Below the pieces are notes generated by a model. It had not been told where the DNA came from and did not search any database. It worked only from the letters and a program-made list of their open reading frames with translations. A DNA stretch of 64,000 nt from the NCBI GenBank assembly GCA_028277445.1, contig JANQGG010000070.1, forward strand, positions 1 through 64,000, given 5' to 3'. Below, piece by piece: positions 9,932-18,806 of this stretch (its first letter is position 1; every line of letters starts with the position of its first letter). A program made the position numbers and the translations under genes. The DNA is from Chloroherpetonaceae bacterium. Its GTDB lineage: Bacteria > Bacteroidota > Chlorobiia > Chlorobiales > Chloroherpetonaceae.

Positions 9932-10528
9932 TCAATACATCAATTCAGCGCCGAATTCACGAATAAGGTATTTAACCACTTCATTGGTTTCGGCCAGTTC
10001 TTCAAACAATTCTTTTGGGCTCTTTTCTCGATGGGCTTCGGCAACATCTTTATCAAAAACCGGTTTTACGACAACTTGTGTCTGAAAAAACTCGCTCAGC
10101 GCCCATGTGAGTTTCGGGGCGTCTTCCTGAAGCGTTTCATACGTGAATGCATTTTTACACAAAATCTGTAAATGGCGATCTTCCAATCCCAAAATAGTGC
10201 AAAATGCCAGGTGCGATCTCAAAACCGATTGATTGCTTTCTTCCAGGTACTCAATAAACTCCTCCCATCGCGCCTGAATGTCTTCAACAGTAATGGTTTT
10301 TGATTCATCATGATCCGGGTGTTTGGGAACCTCGGGGGTTTCTTGTTTTGATTGAGGATGTTGATAGTGGGTGTTGCGAATAAAATCCGAAAAGGGCTCA
10401 CGCCATTTATCCAATCGAAGTACCGGCAGCGTTTCCTGTGCAACAACCGGCAATAATGTCGATGTTTGTGATGACTGTTTCTTTTGCTCGCGTACCGGAC
10501 TAGACTTCTTCCGTTGCTTTACTGCTAT
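9932..10528 (-). CDS. dnaX: DnaX tau-specific C-terminal domain, read in the -1 frame
   Basis: This frame is open from the A10 run that ends the DnaX gamma frame down to the stop at 9932 and adds 198 residues. It begins IAVKQRKKSSPVREQ, a basic linker, and continues to a folded domain (TVEDIQARWEEFIEYLEE to FGAELMY) that resembles the C-terminal replisome-contact region of tau. An isolated ORF starting at a Met-coded 10453 would lack the linker. Joined to the 399-residue upstream part, the product would be 597 residues, the usual tau size. Production must depend on slippage or frameshifting at 10528-10537, or else the frame change is a sequence error in the homopolymer. Confidence 0.75.
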   Translation of the reverse strand: MAVKQRKKSSPVREQKKQSSQTSTLLPVVAQETLPVLRLDKWREPFSDFIRNTHYQHPQSKQETPEVPKHPDHDESKTITVEDIQARWEEFIEYLEESNQSVLRSHLAFCTILGLEDRHLQILCKNAFTYETLQEDAPKLTWALSEFFQTQVVVKPVFDKDVAEAHREKSPKELFEELAETNEVVKYLIREFGAELMY

Positions 10529-11724
10529 TTTTTTTTTAACGCGTCTTTTAACCCTGCAATCTCTTTTTCCAATGCCTCTACACGTAACGGCAGCTGCCCA
10601 AGCTGAGCTGGTTCGGTAAGCTTAAGCAATGCCAGCTCAAAACGAAGGCGGGGTTCGCGAAAATGCTTGATGTCTTTTTCTGCCGAAGTTATAACATCAA
10701 CAAACCCAAGCAATTGCTCAGCAGAAAACTGTTGCACTTCCGATTCATAGCGGGCTTTACTTTCTTCGGTACCTTCAACCAATTTGGCCGAACGCAAATT
10801 AATCACCGTTAAATAATTTCTGAAATGCTCAATCAAACGAGTCAAGAAATCGGAAGGATCGTAGCCTTTTTCAAACACAAACCGGGAAAGCTCTAACATA
10901 GCCTTGGCATCTTTGTTTGTGATGGCCGTGGTGACGTTAAAAAAGAGCTCATCATCGATATCATTCAACAACTCAGCGACGGTTTCATAAGCAATCGTTT
11001 GCTCAGCGTTGCCGGCGCAGAACGAAATCACCTGATCCAAAAGGCTTTGTGCATCGCGCATCGCGCCATCGGCTTTGCGGGCAATTAAGAGCAAGGATTT
11101 ATCATCGATATGGATCGCCTCCTTTTCACAAATGGCTTTGAGCTGCGCCTGGATATCCTGAATGGCAATGCGTTTGAAATTAAACTTCTGACAACGCGAA
11201 GAAATCGTGGGCGGCACTTTATTCATTTCCGTTGTCGCAAAGATAAACACCACATGCTCCGGCGGCTCTTCAAGCGTTTTCAGAAACGCATTAAACGCGG
11301 CATTGGAAAGCATGTGAAATTCATCAATAATATAGACCTTGTATTGTCCTTTTTGAGGCGCGTAACGAACATTTTCACGTAAAGCGCGAATGTCTTCTAC
11401 GCTGTTGTTGGAAGCGGCGTCGAACTCAGATATGTTCAGGCTGGTTCCGGCATCAAAATCCTGGCAACTTTCACACTGGCCGCAAGGTTCGCTTTCCTCG
11501 GTGCGATACTTTGTATCGCTTTGGATTTTTTCACAATTCAGCGCTTTGGCTAAAATTCGGGCAGCCGTTGTTTTTCCTACGCCCCGCGAGCCGGAAAAAA
11601 TATACCCGTGAGCAATGCGCTGAGAGCGAATGGCATTTTTTAATGTGCGCGTTACATGCTCCTGCGCGGCTATGTCTGAAAATTTCTGAGGCCGGTATTT
11701 TCTGGCTATAACAATGTAGGACAT
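10525..11724 (-). CDS. dnaX: DNA polymerase III clamp-loader subunit gamma/tau, gamma frame
   Basis: The zero frame encodes 399 residues ending KDALKKK at a TAG directly after ten A residues. It is the ATPase motor of the clamp loader that places the sliding clamp on DNA. Walker A is GSRGVGKTTAAR near residue 45, a zinc-binding Cys set (CGQCESCQDF) follows, Walker B is VYIIDEFHML and the sensor/arginine-finger block is TTEMNKVPPTISSRCQKFNF. Domain III ends just at the A-run, so the zero frame alone gives a gamma-like protein. The tau extension lies in the -1 frame immediately after. The minus-strand neighbours MFS and aspS are unrelated. Confidence 0.93.
   Translation of the reverse strand: MSYIVIARKYRPQKFSDIAAQEHVTRTLKNAIRSQRIAHGYIFSGSRGVGKTTAARILAKALNCEKIQSDTKYRTEESEPCGQCESCQDFDAGTSLNISEFDAASNNSVEDIRALRENVRYAPQKGQYKVYIIDEFHMLSNAAFNAFLKTLEEPPEHVVFIFATTEMNKVPPTISSRCQKFNFKRIAIQDIQAQLKAICEKEAIHIDDKSLLLIARKADGAMRDAQSLLDQVISFCAGNAEQTIAYETVAELLNDIDDELFFNVTTAITNKDAKAMLELSRFVFEKGYDPSDFLTRLIEHFRNYLTVINLRSAKLVEGTEESKARYESEVQQFSAEQLLGFVDVITSAEKDIKHFREPRLRFELALLKLTEPAQLGQLPLRVEALEKEIAGLKDALKKK
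10528..10537 (-). promoter_or_regulatory. Candidate programmed slippage site (A10) in dnaX
   Basis: The minus strand reads GCG TTA, ten A, then TAG. In the zero frame this is Leu-Lys-Lys-Lys-stop. Adding one A, or slipping back one base, gives an open frame through the tau domain. Runs of nine or more A cause RNA-polymerase slippage in Thermus dnaX, and A-AAA-AAG drives ribosomal -1 frameshifting in E. coli dnaX. No strong downstream hairpin is seen here, so transcriptional slippage looks the more likely of the two. Confidence 0.65.
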
Positions 11725-11796
11725 CTGGTCTAAACGCTAAATCTTTAGGTAATTTTGGCTGGAATATACAAAACTTTTTCAGCTCTTTTTAACACC

Positions 11797-13089
11797 TCAT
11801 TTCTTAAACTCCTGTTCCGTACCAACCGTGGTAATGAGCCACAAACCAATAATAAAAAAGACAAGAAGCGAGGCAACAGCAACCCGCTGGCTTTCGGAAA
11901 CCGTTGAAATTACGCCAAAAATCCAGGGTCCAACTATGGCTGAAGCTTTACCGAACGAGCCGTCATAAAATCCAAAAAACTCTGCCGTATGCTGCTTTGG
12001 GGTAAGCCTTGCCATCATGCTTCTGGACGCTGATTGCGAAGAGCCCATAGAAATACCGGCAAGCAACCCAACCACATAAAACATCTCCTTATTTTCGGTG
12101 ACAAATGTCAGCAAAATCACCCCGATCCAAATCAATAGCGTAATGACAATGGTTCGTTTCGGCCCGATTTTATCGGTAATGAATCCAAAGATCACCGATC
12201 CTAAAATCGCCGTGGTTTGAACCGTAATGAAAAAAATCACCAATTCCTGGAAGCTGAAATTCAGGGTGTTGGCTGCATAGATGGAAGAGAACGCAATAAT
12301 GGTTAAAATCCCGTCGTTATAGAAGAAAAACGCTAACAAAAACCGCACCAGGTCGGGGTATTTTTTGACGTGCCCCAAGGTATATTTTACACGGCGAAGC
12401 CCTTCTTTAATGAAATTTACCGGTTCGGCATGGTCGTGTTTTTGATCTCTTAACACAACAAATAAGGGAACTGAAAATACCGCAAAAAACCCGGCTGTAA
12501 CCAGAAAGCTAAATTTAATGTTGTGGAGATTTTCAGGTTCAAACCCGCCAATGATGAAGGGAAAGCATACCGCAAGAATCGTGAGAGCGCCCAGATACCC
12601 CATCGCAAATCCATAACCCGATACACGCCCGATGCTTCGCCTTGAGGTTATTTCCGGCAAGTACGCATCGTAAAAAACAAGCCCGCCTTCGAACCCAACA
12701 TTGGCTAAAACAAATAGGGTTGCTGCAAAAAGTATCTGCCCGGGAGCAAGCACGCTGAACAACACCGTGCAAAGAATAGAAACCAGGGTAAATGACAATA
12801 AATACCGTTTCCGCCTGCCGGAATAATCCGAAGCAGCACCTAAAACCGGGGCAATAATGGCTCCGATAAGCATGGAAATGCTCACGCTTGTTCCCCAAAG
12901 CGCATCGCCAATCGGCTCACCTTTGCAAATGATATCTTTGAAATACAAGGGGAAAACAAAGGTAACGATCATCACGCTAAATGAGGTGTTTGCAAAATCG
13001 AAAAGTGTCCAGGCAAAAATTTTCCCTTTCGGAAATGCAGGCGATGCTTGTTTTGAAGAAGGATCCATGAGAGGTTCAGTGTTTGTCAT
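11797..13089 (-). CDS. MFS transporter, UMF1/Atg22-like
   Basis: This 430-residue inner-membrane protein has about twelve hydrophobic segments. The start FAWTLFDFANTSFSVMIVTF and the SDYSGRRKRYLL and GFITDKIGPKRTIV loops between helices 2-3 and 8-9 match the major facilitator superfamily, and DFANTSFS is typical of the UMF1 (Atg22-like vacuolar effluxer related) branch. It probably exports a small metabolite using the proton gradient, but the substrate is unknown. It lies between dnaX and a secreted protein gene on the same strand, with no clear functional link. Confidence 0.85.
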   Translation of the reverse strand: MTNTEPLMDPSSKQASPAFPKGKIFAWTLFDFANTSFSVMIVTFVFPLYFKDIICKGEPIGDALWGTSVSISMLIGAIIAPVLGAASDYSGRRKRYLLSFTLVSILCTVLFSVLAPGQILFAATLFVLANVGFEGGLVFYDAYLPEITSRRSIGRVSGYGFAMGYLGALTILAVCFPFIIGGFEPENLHNIKFSFLVTAGFFAVFSVPLFVVLRDQKHDHAEPVNFIKEGLRRVKYTLGHVKKYPDLVRFLLAFFFYNDGILTIIAFSSIYAANTLNFSFQELVIFFITVQTTAILGSVIFGFITDKIGPKRTIVITLLIWIGVILLTFVTENKEMFYVVGLLAGISMGSSQSASRSMMARLTPKQHTAEFFGFYDGSFGKASAIVGPWIFGVISTVSESQRVAVASLLVFFIIGLWLITTVGTEQEFKK

Positions 13090-13107
13090 ATTTGGTAATA
13101 AATAATT

Positions 13108-13986
13108 TTACTGTGGCGCTTCCATGGCAAGTTCTTCGCCGGTAATTGCATCGAAATAATACGTCACAATGGGTAGCGAATGCGTGTTGGCAATAATAAT
13201 TTCATAAGCCAAATGAATTTCAGACGAAAAGAGTTGTGGCGGCGCAGGCACGTTTTGGAGTGCCGGCAATTGCTTAAAGCGTTTTCTTTCATAAACGCAC
13301 ACCTTCCTGAACTGAATCAGATCATCGCGAAAAATGTTGAAGCGTACATGCTTGTTTTTTATAGAAAACCGAATGGTTCGTCCGTTCAGCTTTTTTTTAA
13401 TTTTGGCTTTGGGATAGGTTGCCGAATCGGGCAGCGATTGAACGGTTGGCGTTAGTGTAGAGACAAGCATGTGAACTTCTTTTGTTGATTTCTCCACCAC
13501 GAATTCTATTTGCCCTCGTGTTGATCCGGCTGAGGGATGCCTGAGGTATTTGGCGCGCTCAAAAACCACCCCCAGCATATCGCCATGATCATCTACGGAT
13601 GATAGAACGACATTTTTTTCATTGATATGAAACAGTTTTTCATTCCTGGCTAAAAATTGCTTGATGCCATCTAAAATCAGCGTAAGCTCATCCCCGGATG
13701 AACTTTTCGGTTGCAGCTTAATCGGGCGAACCGGATTGAGCAATAACGATACAGTTGAAGCCACCGTATCCAACACTTCCACCTGGTACTTGCAATTGGT
13801 TTTTGTTTTGAAAGACTTAAACTGCTGTTTGCACGCCTGAAACGCTTCAGGGGAGTACGTTAAGGTTTTGGGGTAAGGCTCTTTGGCTTCAAGGATGGGC
13901 TGAAACGAAAAAAGCCCAACGACCATGCTAAAAAAACAAAGTCGCGCAGCACATAAAAACCTTGAGTGAAAAGAGTTCACAGTCAC
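13108..13986 (-). CDS. Secreted protein with PepSY/FTP-like C-terminal region
   Basis: Translation probably starts at GTG 13986, which lies directly after the purQ stop codon (TAA GTG), so it may be translationally coupled to purQ. Residues 8-34 look like a signal peptide (AARLCFFSMVVGLFSF, cleavage near EAKEP). The 292-residue product ends with a sequence like AYEIIIANTHSLPIVTYYFDAITGEEL, which resembles the PepSY/FTP propeptide repeats of secreted metalloproteases, where a central YYFDA-TGE motif is typical. No protease domain follows, so it could be a free-standing inhibitor or adaptor. Function is unproven. Confidence 0.6.
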   Translation of the reverse strand: MTVNSFHSRFLCAARLCFFSMVVGLFSFQPILEAKEPYPKTLTYSPEAFQACKQQFKSFKTKTNCKYQVEVLDTVASTVSLLLNPVRPIKLQPKSSSGDELTLILDGIKQFLARNEKLFHINEKNVVLSSVDDHGDMLGVVFERAKYLRHPSAGSTRGQIEFVVEKSTKEVHMLVSTLTPTVQSLPDSATYPKAKIKKKLNGRTIRFSIKNKHVRFNIFRDDLIQFRKVCVYERKRFKQLPALQNVPAPPQLFSSEIHLAYEIIIANTHSLPIVTYYFDAITGEELAMEAPQ

Positions 13987-14697
13987 TTAGACCTTGGCTT
14001 CGATTAGATTTTTAATAATTGATTTAAAAATTTTCTCCCCATCGGTTGAGCCCAACACTGATTCGCACGCGCGCTCCGGGTGCGGCATCAATCCCAAGAC
14101 GTTCTTGGCATCGTTCGAAAGGCCGGCAATATTTTGGATTGAACCATTCGGATTAGCCTCTTCAACAACCTGGCCTTGCGAATTGCAATACTGAAAGATG
14201 ATGTTGTTGTGCTCTAAATGATGCTGTATTGTTTCAGGCGATGCTTCGAAATTTCCTTCACCATGCGCGATCGGAATTCTCAGGATTTCCTCGGCTTGGA
14301 TTTCGGAAGTAAACAGGGTTTGTGTATTGGCGGTTTTTAAATGAACCATTTTACAGATAAACCGATGCGTTCTATTGTGCATCATAGCGCCTTGTAAAAG
14401 TCCGCATTCCAAAAGCACTTGAAAACCGTTACAAATACCCAGCACCGGGTACCCCTGATTGGCAAATTTAATGACCTCGTTCATAATTGGCGAAAATTTC
14501 GCTATAGCGCCAGCTCGGAGGTAATCACCATAAGAAAAACCACCCGGCAAAATCACCACATCGCACTGCTGCAAATCGCTATCTTTATGCCACAATAATA
14601 CCGCTTCGGATTCGGGGAAATTGTTGCAAACATACTCCGTATCGTGATCGCAATTAGAACCGGGGAATACAACAATACCAAATTTAATTTTCGACAT
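13987..14697 (-). CDS. purQ: Phosphoribosylformylglycinamidine synthase, glutaminase subunit
   Basis: PurQ releases ammonia from glutamine for the fourth step of purine synthesis and works with PurS and PurL. I use the ATG at 14697 (MSKIKFGIVVFPGSNCDHD), preceded by GGGGG; the frame extends to a TTG six codons upstream. The class I glutaminase residues are present: nucleophile Cys in GICNGFQVL and the His-Glu pair in MPHPERA. Length 236 is normal. The start overlaps the end of purS by 14 bases, the usual purS-purQ coupling. The small PurS/PurQ form implies a PurL of the short type elsewhere. Confidence 0.95.
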   Translation of the reverse strand: MSKIKFGIVVFPGSNCDHDTEYVCNNFPESEAVLLWHKDSDLQQCDVVILPGGFSYGDYLRAGAIAKFSPIMNEVIKFANQGYPVLGICNGFQVLLECGLLQGAMMHNRTHRFICKMVHLKTANTQTLFTSEIQAEEILRIPIAHGEGNFEASPETIQHHLEHNNIIFQYCNSQGQVVEEANPNGSIQNIAGLSNDAKNVLGLMPHPERACESVLGSTDGEKIFKSIIKNLIEAKV

Positions 14698-14959
14698 TTT
14701 GCCCCCGTTCAACAACTTCTAATTCAATGGCGTAATCTTCCATAACGGGATTCGATAATAATTTTTTGCAGGCCTCTTCCACCCTTTCCTTTGCTTTCGG
14801 CTCGCTCTCTTCATTCAATTCCATTTCAATATATTTGCCGATACGAACTGCTTCTACAGTATCAAATTCTAAATTACCCAAGGCTTGCATTACGGTTTTT
14901 CCTTGAACATCCAAAATCGAAGGCCTTAGCGTAATTTTTATTTTTGCTTTATACAACAT
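14684..14959 (-). CDS. purS: Phosphoribosylformylglycinamidine synthase subunit PurS
   Basis: PurS is the small bridging subunit that lets PurQ and PurL form the FGAM synthase complex. I use the ATG at 14959 giving MLYKAKIKITLRP, 91 residues; the frame runs eight codons further upstream. The sequence KITLRPSILDVQGKTVMQAL and a C-terminal EDYAIEL segment match the family, which is normally 80-90 residues. Its end overlaps purQ, supporting a tight operon pssA-purS-purQ on the minus strand. Confidence 0.93.
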   Translation of the reverse strand: MLYKAKIKITLRPSILDVQGKTVMQALGNLEFDTVEAVRIGKYIEMELNEESEPKAKERVEEACKKLLSNPVMEDYAIELEVVERGQNVEN

Positions 14960-14986
14960 GCTGGTTAAGTCTTTGTTACTCAAAAA

Positions 14987-15823
14987 TTAAGTTTGTTTGA
15001 TGCCGTCTTCTTCACTAAAGAAAAAGTACGTGGATTTGATCAGGCCATAGGATATGTACATTAACATGGCTATAAAAAATGCTTTTGCCTGAAACACGAT
15101 AATAAATAAAAAGGCAATCGCATAAACCGACATTTTTACGGGCGCTTGCTTAAATTCTTCGGCTGATAATTTTGGAAACTTATCGTATTGAACGGTGCTG
15201 ACCATCAAAATCGATAAACATATGGTTAGAACGGCAATGGTTTCATTTAAATACGCCGCAAAAAAGATGGACTCACTCTGAACCCAAATTACAAATGCCG
15301 AAAGTGTGATGGCTTGAGACGGCGTTGGCAGGCCTGAAAAGTAGTCTTTATCAAATCCAACCAATTGCACATTAAAACGCGCCAACCGAAGCGCGCTTGC
15401 AATCATAATTAAGGAACTTATGCCAACGCCATAGACATTCCCAAAATCTTCCAATCCGAATTTATAAACCATAAAAGCCGGCGCAGCGCCAAATGAAACC
15501 AAATCCGAAAGAGAATCCAGCTCAACGCCAAACTCTGAAGATGCATTTGCCAGCCTAGCAATAAAGCCATCCAGCGTATCAAACAAAGCGGCGAATATGA
15601 TAAACCACCCTGCAAAAACAAAGTTTTCCTGACCCGACATAACGATGGAAATATAGCCACAGGTCATGTTCATCACAGTAAAAGAAGACGGAAGGAACGA
15701 TGGGGAAACGCGTGGTATTTGTACTTTTTTAACTGTGAATTTTCTTTTGGGCATTCTTCGCTTTAATCGTCGAGCTTCCAAATTATTTTGATTGATATCA
15801 CTTGGCGGGCTTTTACTTTTCAT
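14987..15823 (-). CDS. pssA: CDP-diacylglycerol--serine O-phosphatidyltransferase
   Basis: This integral membrane enzyme joins CDP-diacylglycerol and serine to form phosphatidylserine, precursor of phosphatidylethanolamine. The CDP-alcohol phosphatidyltransferase signature DG-x2-AR-x8-G-x3-D-x3-D is intact in LDGFIARLANASSEFGVELD. About six to seven membrane segments follow. I chose the ATG at 15823 because AAAAGG sits nine bases upstream of it, whereas the ATG at 15832 abuts that sequence. The basic N-terminal extension of some 35 residues (RRLKRRMPKRKF) is longer than in many homologues. It is followed directly by purS. Confidence 0.92.
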   Translation of the reverse strand: MKSKSPPSDINQNNLEARRLKRRMPKRKFTVKKVQIPRVSPSFLPSSFTVMNMTCGYISIVMSGQENFVFAGWFIIFAALFDTLDGFIARLANASSEFGVELDSLSDLVSFGAAPAFMVYKFGLEDFGNVYGVGISSLIMIASALRLARFNVQLVGFDKDYFSGLPTPSQAITLSAFVIWVQSESIFFAAYLNETIAVLTICLSILMVSTVQYDKFPKLSAEEFKQAPVKMSVYAIAFLFIIVFQAKAFFIAMLMYISYGLIKSTYFFFSEEDGIKQT

Positions 15824-15887
15824 CACTAACATCCTTTTCTACAACTATAAAAACGCTTACAGCTAATATTACCAATCACTTCAGTTA

Positions 15888-17987
15888 CTACATCCAAAAG
15901 CCAAGGCGCACTTCAACGACCGAATCGTTCTTATTTAGTGTATTTAAATCCAGTTTTTCGTCCAAATGTCGAAAATCACGATAATATCCGCCAAGACTGA
16001 AGTAACGATCTGAAACTTTAACCTTTAAGCCTAATCCAATACTTGGAGATAACGAGACACGATGAAGTGATGATTGAGAAAATACGGGTGTTGTGCTTCT
16101 GTTCCAAAACATTAACCCAAAAGAACCTTCAAGAACCGGTGTGAATCCTTGATTGGGAAACAGAACAAATACCAAACCTAAATCCGAAGTGATGGTTGAA
16201 GTGAGCTCATTGCCGCCACTGCTCTTCCCATATGCCTCAGGCTGAGCGATCAAAGCGCCCATTCCCATAACGCCTTTAAGTAAGAAATGATCCGTTATCC
16301 GATAATCCGTGCCCGCATAAAATTGAAACCCGTAATCATGATGCTTTAATGAAGCCGGGAAAAGCGCCCCGGTCATAATAAAGAACTTAAACCGTGAGGG
16401 AGGTTCAAAATCAACCAGAATCACTTTTGAATTTTCCAAGCCATTTTGCGCCCTTACTCTGACAGTAATTTCGTTTTTGCCTTTATCGAGCTGCATTTTT
16501 TGGGCGAACACACCGCTAAGATTTTGTGTCTTTAATTGATAGTTATCAATAAAGATTTTACTTCCCGGATCTGTTCGTCCTTTTAGGGTGAAAATTTTTT
16601 CTTTGACAACGGTATCCTTTGGGACATTTAATTCCAACTTTGCTACGGCGCCTTCTTCAAAAGCCTTGCTGATATTTTTCTCAACCAGCCTGTGTGAAAT
16701 GTATTCGGATGTTACAAATATCCGACGCGGCTCGGATGTGTTGCTCTCCAAACCATTATCAGCGATATGGCGCATACGCCAGTAATAGGTTCCCGAAGCT
16801 AAATTAATACCTAGTTCATTGCCGGGGGTTTGCTTTTGAATAACGAAGGATTTAAAATCATTTTTTTTAGATACTTCAAATAGAGTGACATATGATGTAT
16901 CCACCCAGCTGAATACTGTTGAACCGGATGAAACCGTTTGGTTATCTAATGGAAGTATGGGTTTGGGCTCATTGGGTATACTCTGAACTTTTACGGGAGA
17001 ATGTATTCCAGTGGTCATAAAACCTTGACCTTCGTTTAAATTTAAGACGGTATTGTTGATGTTTACCCGAGCATTTCCTTTAAAAAGTGAAAATAAGACA
17101 TATAAGCTATCATTAATGGTTTCAACATTAATTGCGGCTTTAGAGCCAAACATCACAATTTCACCGTTAGGGATCTTAATTACAAATTGTTTGCGAACAA
17201 CCGACGGCAATAGATCTATTTCAACTTTACCTTTACCGATCTCAAGATTAGGGTAATCAGCTGCTTGTTGGCTGCCATTAAAGGTGATCCTTGAATTGGA
17301 AAACATGCGGATCATGCTTCCGTCTTTTAATCGAAGAGCAGAACGCGAACGAAAAAATACGCTTATTTTATGTTGTTCATAGATTTGCTGTTGATAGCGG
17401 CCTTTAAGAAAATCCACATCCCAAGGGGCTTTGGTTTGAACCGCACCATCAAGCAACGCTAAATACGCTGCACAATTTATCGCACGGCTGTCTTTGGTAA
17501 CGGGTTTTGATGTGTAGGATGTCAGTGAAGTAATTTCAATGCGTCGGTTTTTGATTTTGGATTCGTTTGTATTGTTATTAACCAATGGTCTTAAAGAACC
17601 ATAACCGACTGTTTTTATATAATCCGGATTGATGTTAAAATTTTTAACGAGATAATTTTTAACAACTTTGGTTCGAGCTTCGGATATGATTTGAGCTTTT
17701 TCCTCACTCAACGAATTATCCCAATGTCCTTCTATGATAATTTGTAAATCGGGGCGAGCTTCTAAATAACGACCCAGCTGGTTAAGCTCGGTTTTTGCTT
17801 TTGAATTTAATGTAGATTTTCCACTATAAAATAATTGATCCTGTAATATCCATGAACTTCCTGGGGTTAGATCATTGGTTTGTGCATAGCTTTGAACCTG
17901 TGAACCGCTTAAAAGAACTAAAAGTACTACAATGCCAATAAACACTCGTAATCTCTGGAGGGTATCAGCATGTTTTACAATTTCCAT
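15888..17987 (-). CDS. OmpA-like/FecR/Ig-like outer membrane fusion protein
   Basis: This 699-residue protein has an unusual domain order. Residues 15-36 are a hydrophobic export segment. Residues about 45-160 are an OmpA-type peptidoglycan-binding domain (FYSGKSTLNSKAKTEL, GYGSLRPLVNNNTNESKIKNRRIEI), here at the N-terminal rather than the C-terminal end. Residues about 195-330 are a FecR domain (SALRLKDGSMIRMFSNSRITF, then GKGKVEIDL). An Fn3-like and an Ig-like segment follow (to about 525). The last 160 residues, ending in aromatic-rich strands and RLGFWM, look like an eight-strand outer-membrane barrel. It would link peptidoglycan and outer membrane. Only the individual domains are recognised; the whole has no clear name. 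Confidence 0.8.
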   Translation of the reverse strand: MEIVKHADTLQRLRVFIGIVVLLVLLSGSQVQSYAQTNDLTPGSSWILQDQLFYSGKSTLNSKAKTELNQLGRYLEARPDLQIIIEGHWDNSLSEEKAQIISEARTKVVKNYLVKNFNINPDYIKTVGYGSLRPLVNNNTNESKIKNRRIEITSLTSYTSKPVTKDSRAINCAAYLALLDGAVQTKAPWDVDFLKGRYQQQIYEQHKISVFFRSRSALRLKDGSMIRMFSNSRITFNGSQQAADYPNLEIGKGKVEIDLLPSVVRKQFVIKIPNGEIVMFGSKAAINVETINDSLYVLFSLFKGNARVNINNTVLNLNEGQGFMTTGIHSPVKVQSIPNEPKPILPLDNQTVSSGSTVFSWVDTSYVTLFEVSKKNDFKSFVIQKQTPGNELGINLASGTYYWRMRHIADNGLESNTSEPRRIFVTSEYISHRLVEKNISKAFEEGAVAKLELNVPKDTVVKEKIFTLKGRTDPGSKIFIDNYQLKTQNLSGVFAQKMQLDKGKNEITVRVRAQNGLENSKVILVDFEPPSRFKFFIMTGALFPASLKHHDYGFQFYAGTDYRITDHFLLKGVMGMGALIAQPEAYGKSSGGNELTSTITSDLGLVFVLFPNQGFTPVLEGSFGLMFWNRSTTPVFSQSSLHRVSLSPSIGLGLKVKVSDRYFSLGGYYRDFRHLDEKLDLNTLNKNDSVVEVRLGFWM

Positions 17988-18037
17988 CTTTGAAGTTATG
18001 GTATTTTTCTAGGAAGTCCTCTAAATTAATTTCCGGT

Positions 18038-18066
18038 TAATTACCACAGTAGTTAGGGATTGACAA
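18038..18066 (-). promoter_or_regulatory. Weak promoter candidate for the OmpA/FecR gene
   Basis: On the minus strand TTGTCA, 17 bases, TAATTA, with the downstream gene starting at 17987. The -10 box is poor, so this is only tentative. Confidence 0.35.
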
Positions 18067-18806
18067 GATTATTTACACTTCCCAAGTATAATTATAAAAT
18101 AAGCTAAATATAATAAACCCTTATGTTTAAACCATTTCTTTCTTAATCTTTTGAAAAATCCGCAGTCATTGTAATACCTCCAAAGCGTGTAAGGGTTTTC
18201 ATAAGGTTTTTGTAACTTGCAAATAAACGTTGTTCCGGATCGCTTAAGCGCCTATGTGGTCAATTACGATGACAAGTTTACTTTTAAATGCTACCCTGAG
18301 CCATGTGCTGAACTTGTTTTCAGGGTAAAAAAGAAAAAATTCCGAGTGTATAGATTCCGAAACGAGTTCAGGAATGACCTTATATGGATTTCAAAATTCG
18401 GGATTTCAATGACGCATGAGTATAGGTGTTAACAAGGGGTTGCAACCCCTTGTTTTCAAAACCACCACTGCTAGGATGAGACAAGAACACGCATTCTTTA
18501 AGTGTTATTGCGAATCCTTCGGCTTCGCTCAGGACAGACTCATGGAAGCAATCCAGAAGCATTTTCTGGATCGCCACACATCTTTCAGGTATTAAAATGA
18601 CGAAATTATTGTTCCCTGAGCGTAGCCGAAGGGAACAGAACATTCAAAATCGGCATTTCGGCTACGCTCAATGCACGATTTTATTATTGTCATTTCCTGT
18701 TTGTTTATTGGTGATATATTAAATTCAAGATGGCTTACTTAAAAAAAACGTGTCGTTAATCATTTTTACTTATCATCATAAATTTCTTTAAAAAAACCAC
18801 AGTGTT
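18067..18806. repeat. Gene-free region with dispersed palindromic repeats
   Basis: No credible gene. It contains the perfect 24-base palindrome at 18431-18454, preceded by the AATGACGCATGAGTATA tag seen in two other places, and several copies of the TTCGGCTACGCTCA/GAGCGTAGCCGAA core around 18520-18670. Such elements spread as non-autonomous repeats. Confidence 0.6.
18431..18454. repeat. Perfect 24-bp palindrome (copy 1)
   Basis: Two 12-base arms, AACAAGGGGTTG and CAACCCCTTGTT, without spacer. Related copies lie at 51410-51427 and 54400-54423, all next to a GACGCATGA tag, which marks a dispersed repeat family. Confidence 0.8.

Noticed and set aside
18060-18092. TTGACA and TATAAT on the plus strand
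   Set aside because: Spacing is 21 bases, too long for a normal promoter, and no gene follows closely.
18431-18454. Palindromes considered as CRISPR repeats
   Set aside because: Copies are kilobases apart with no regular spacers.
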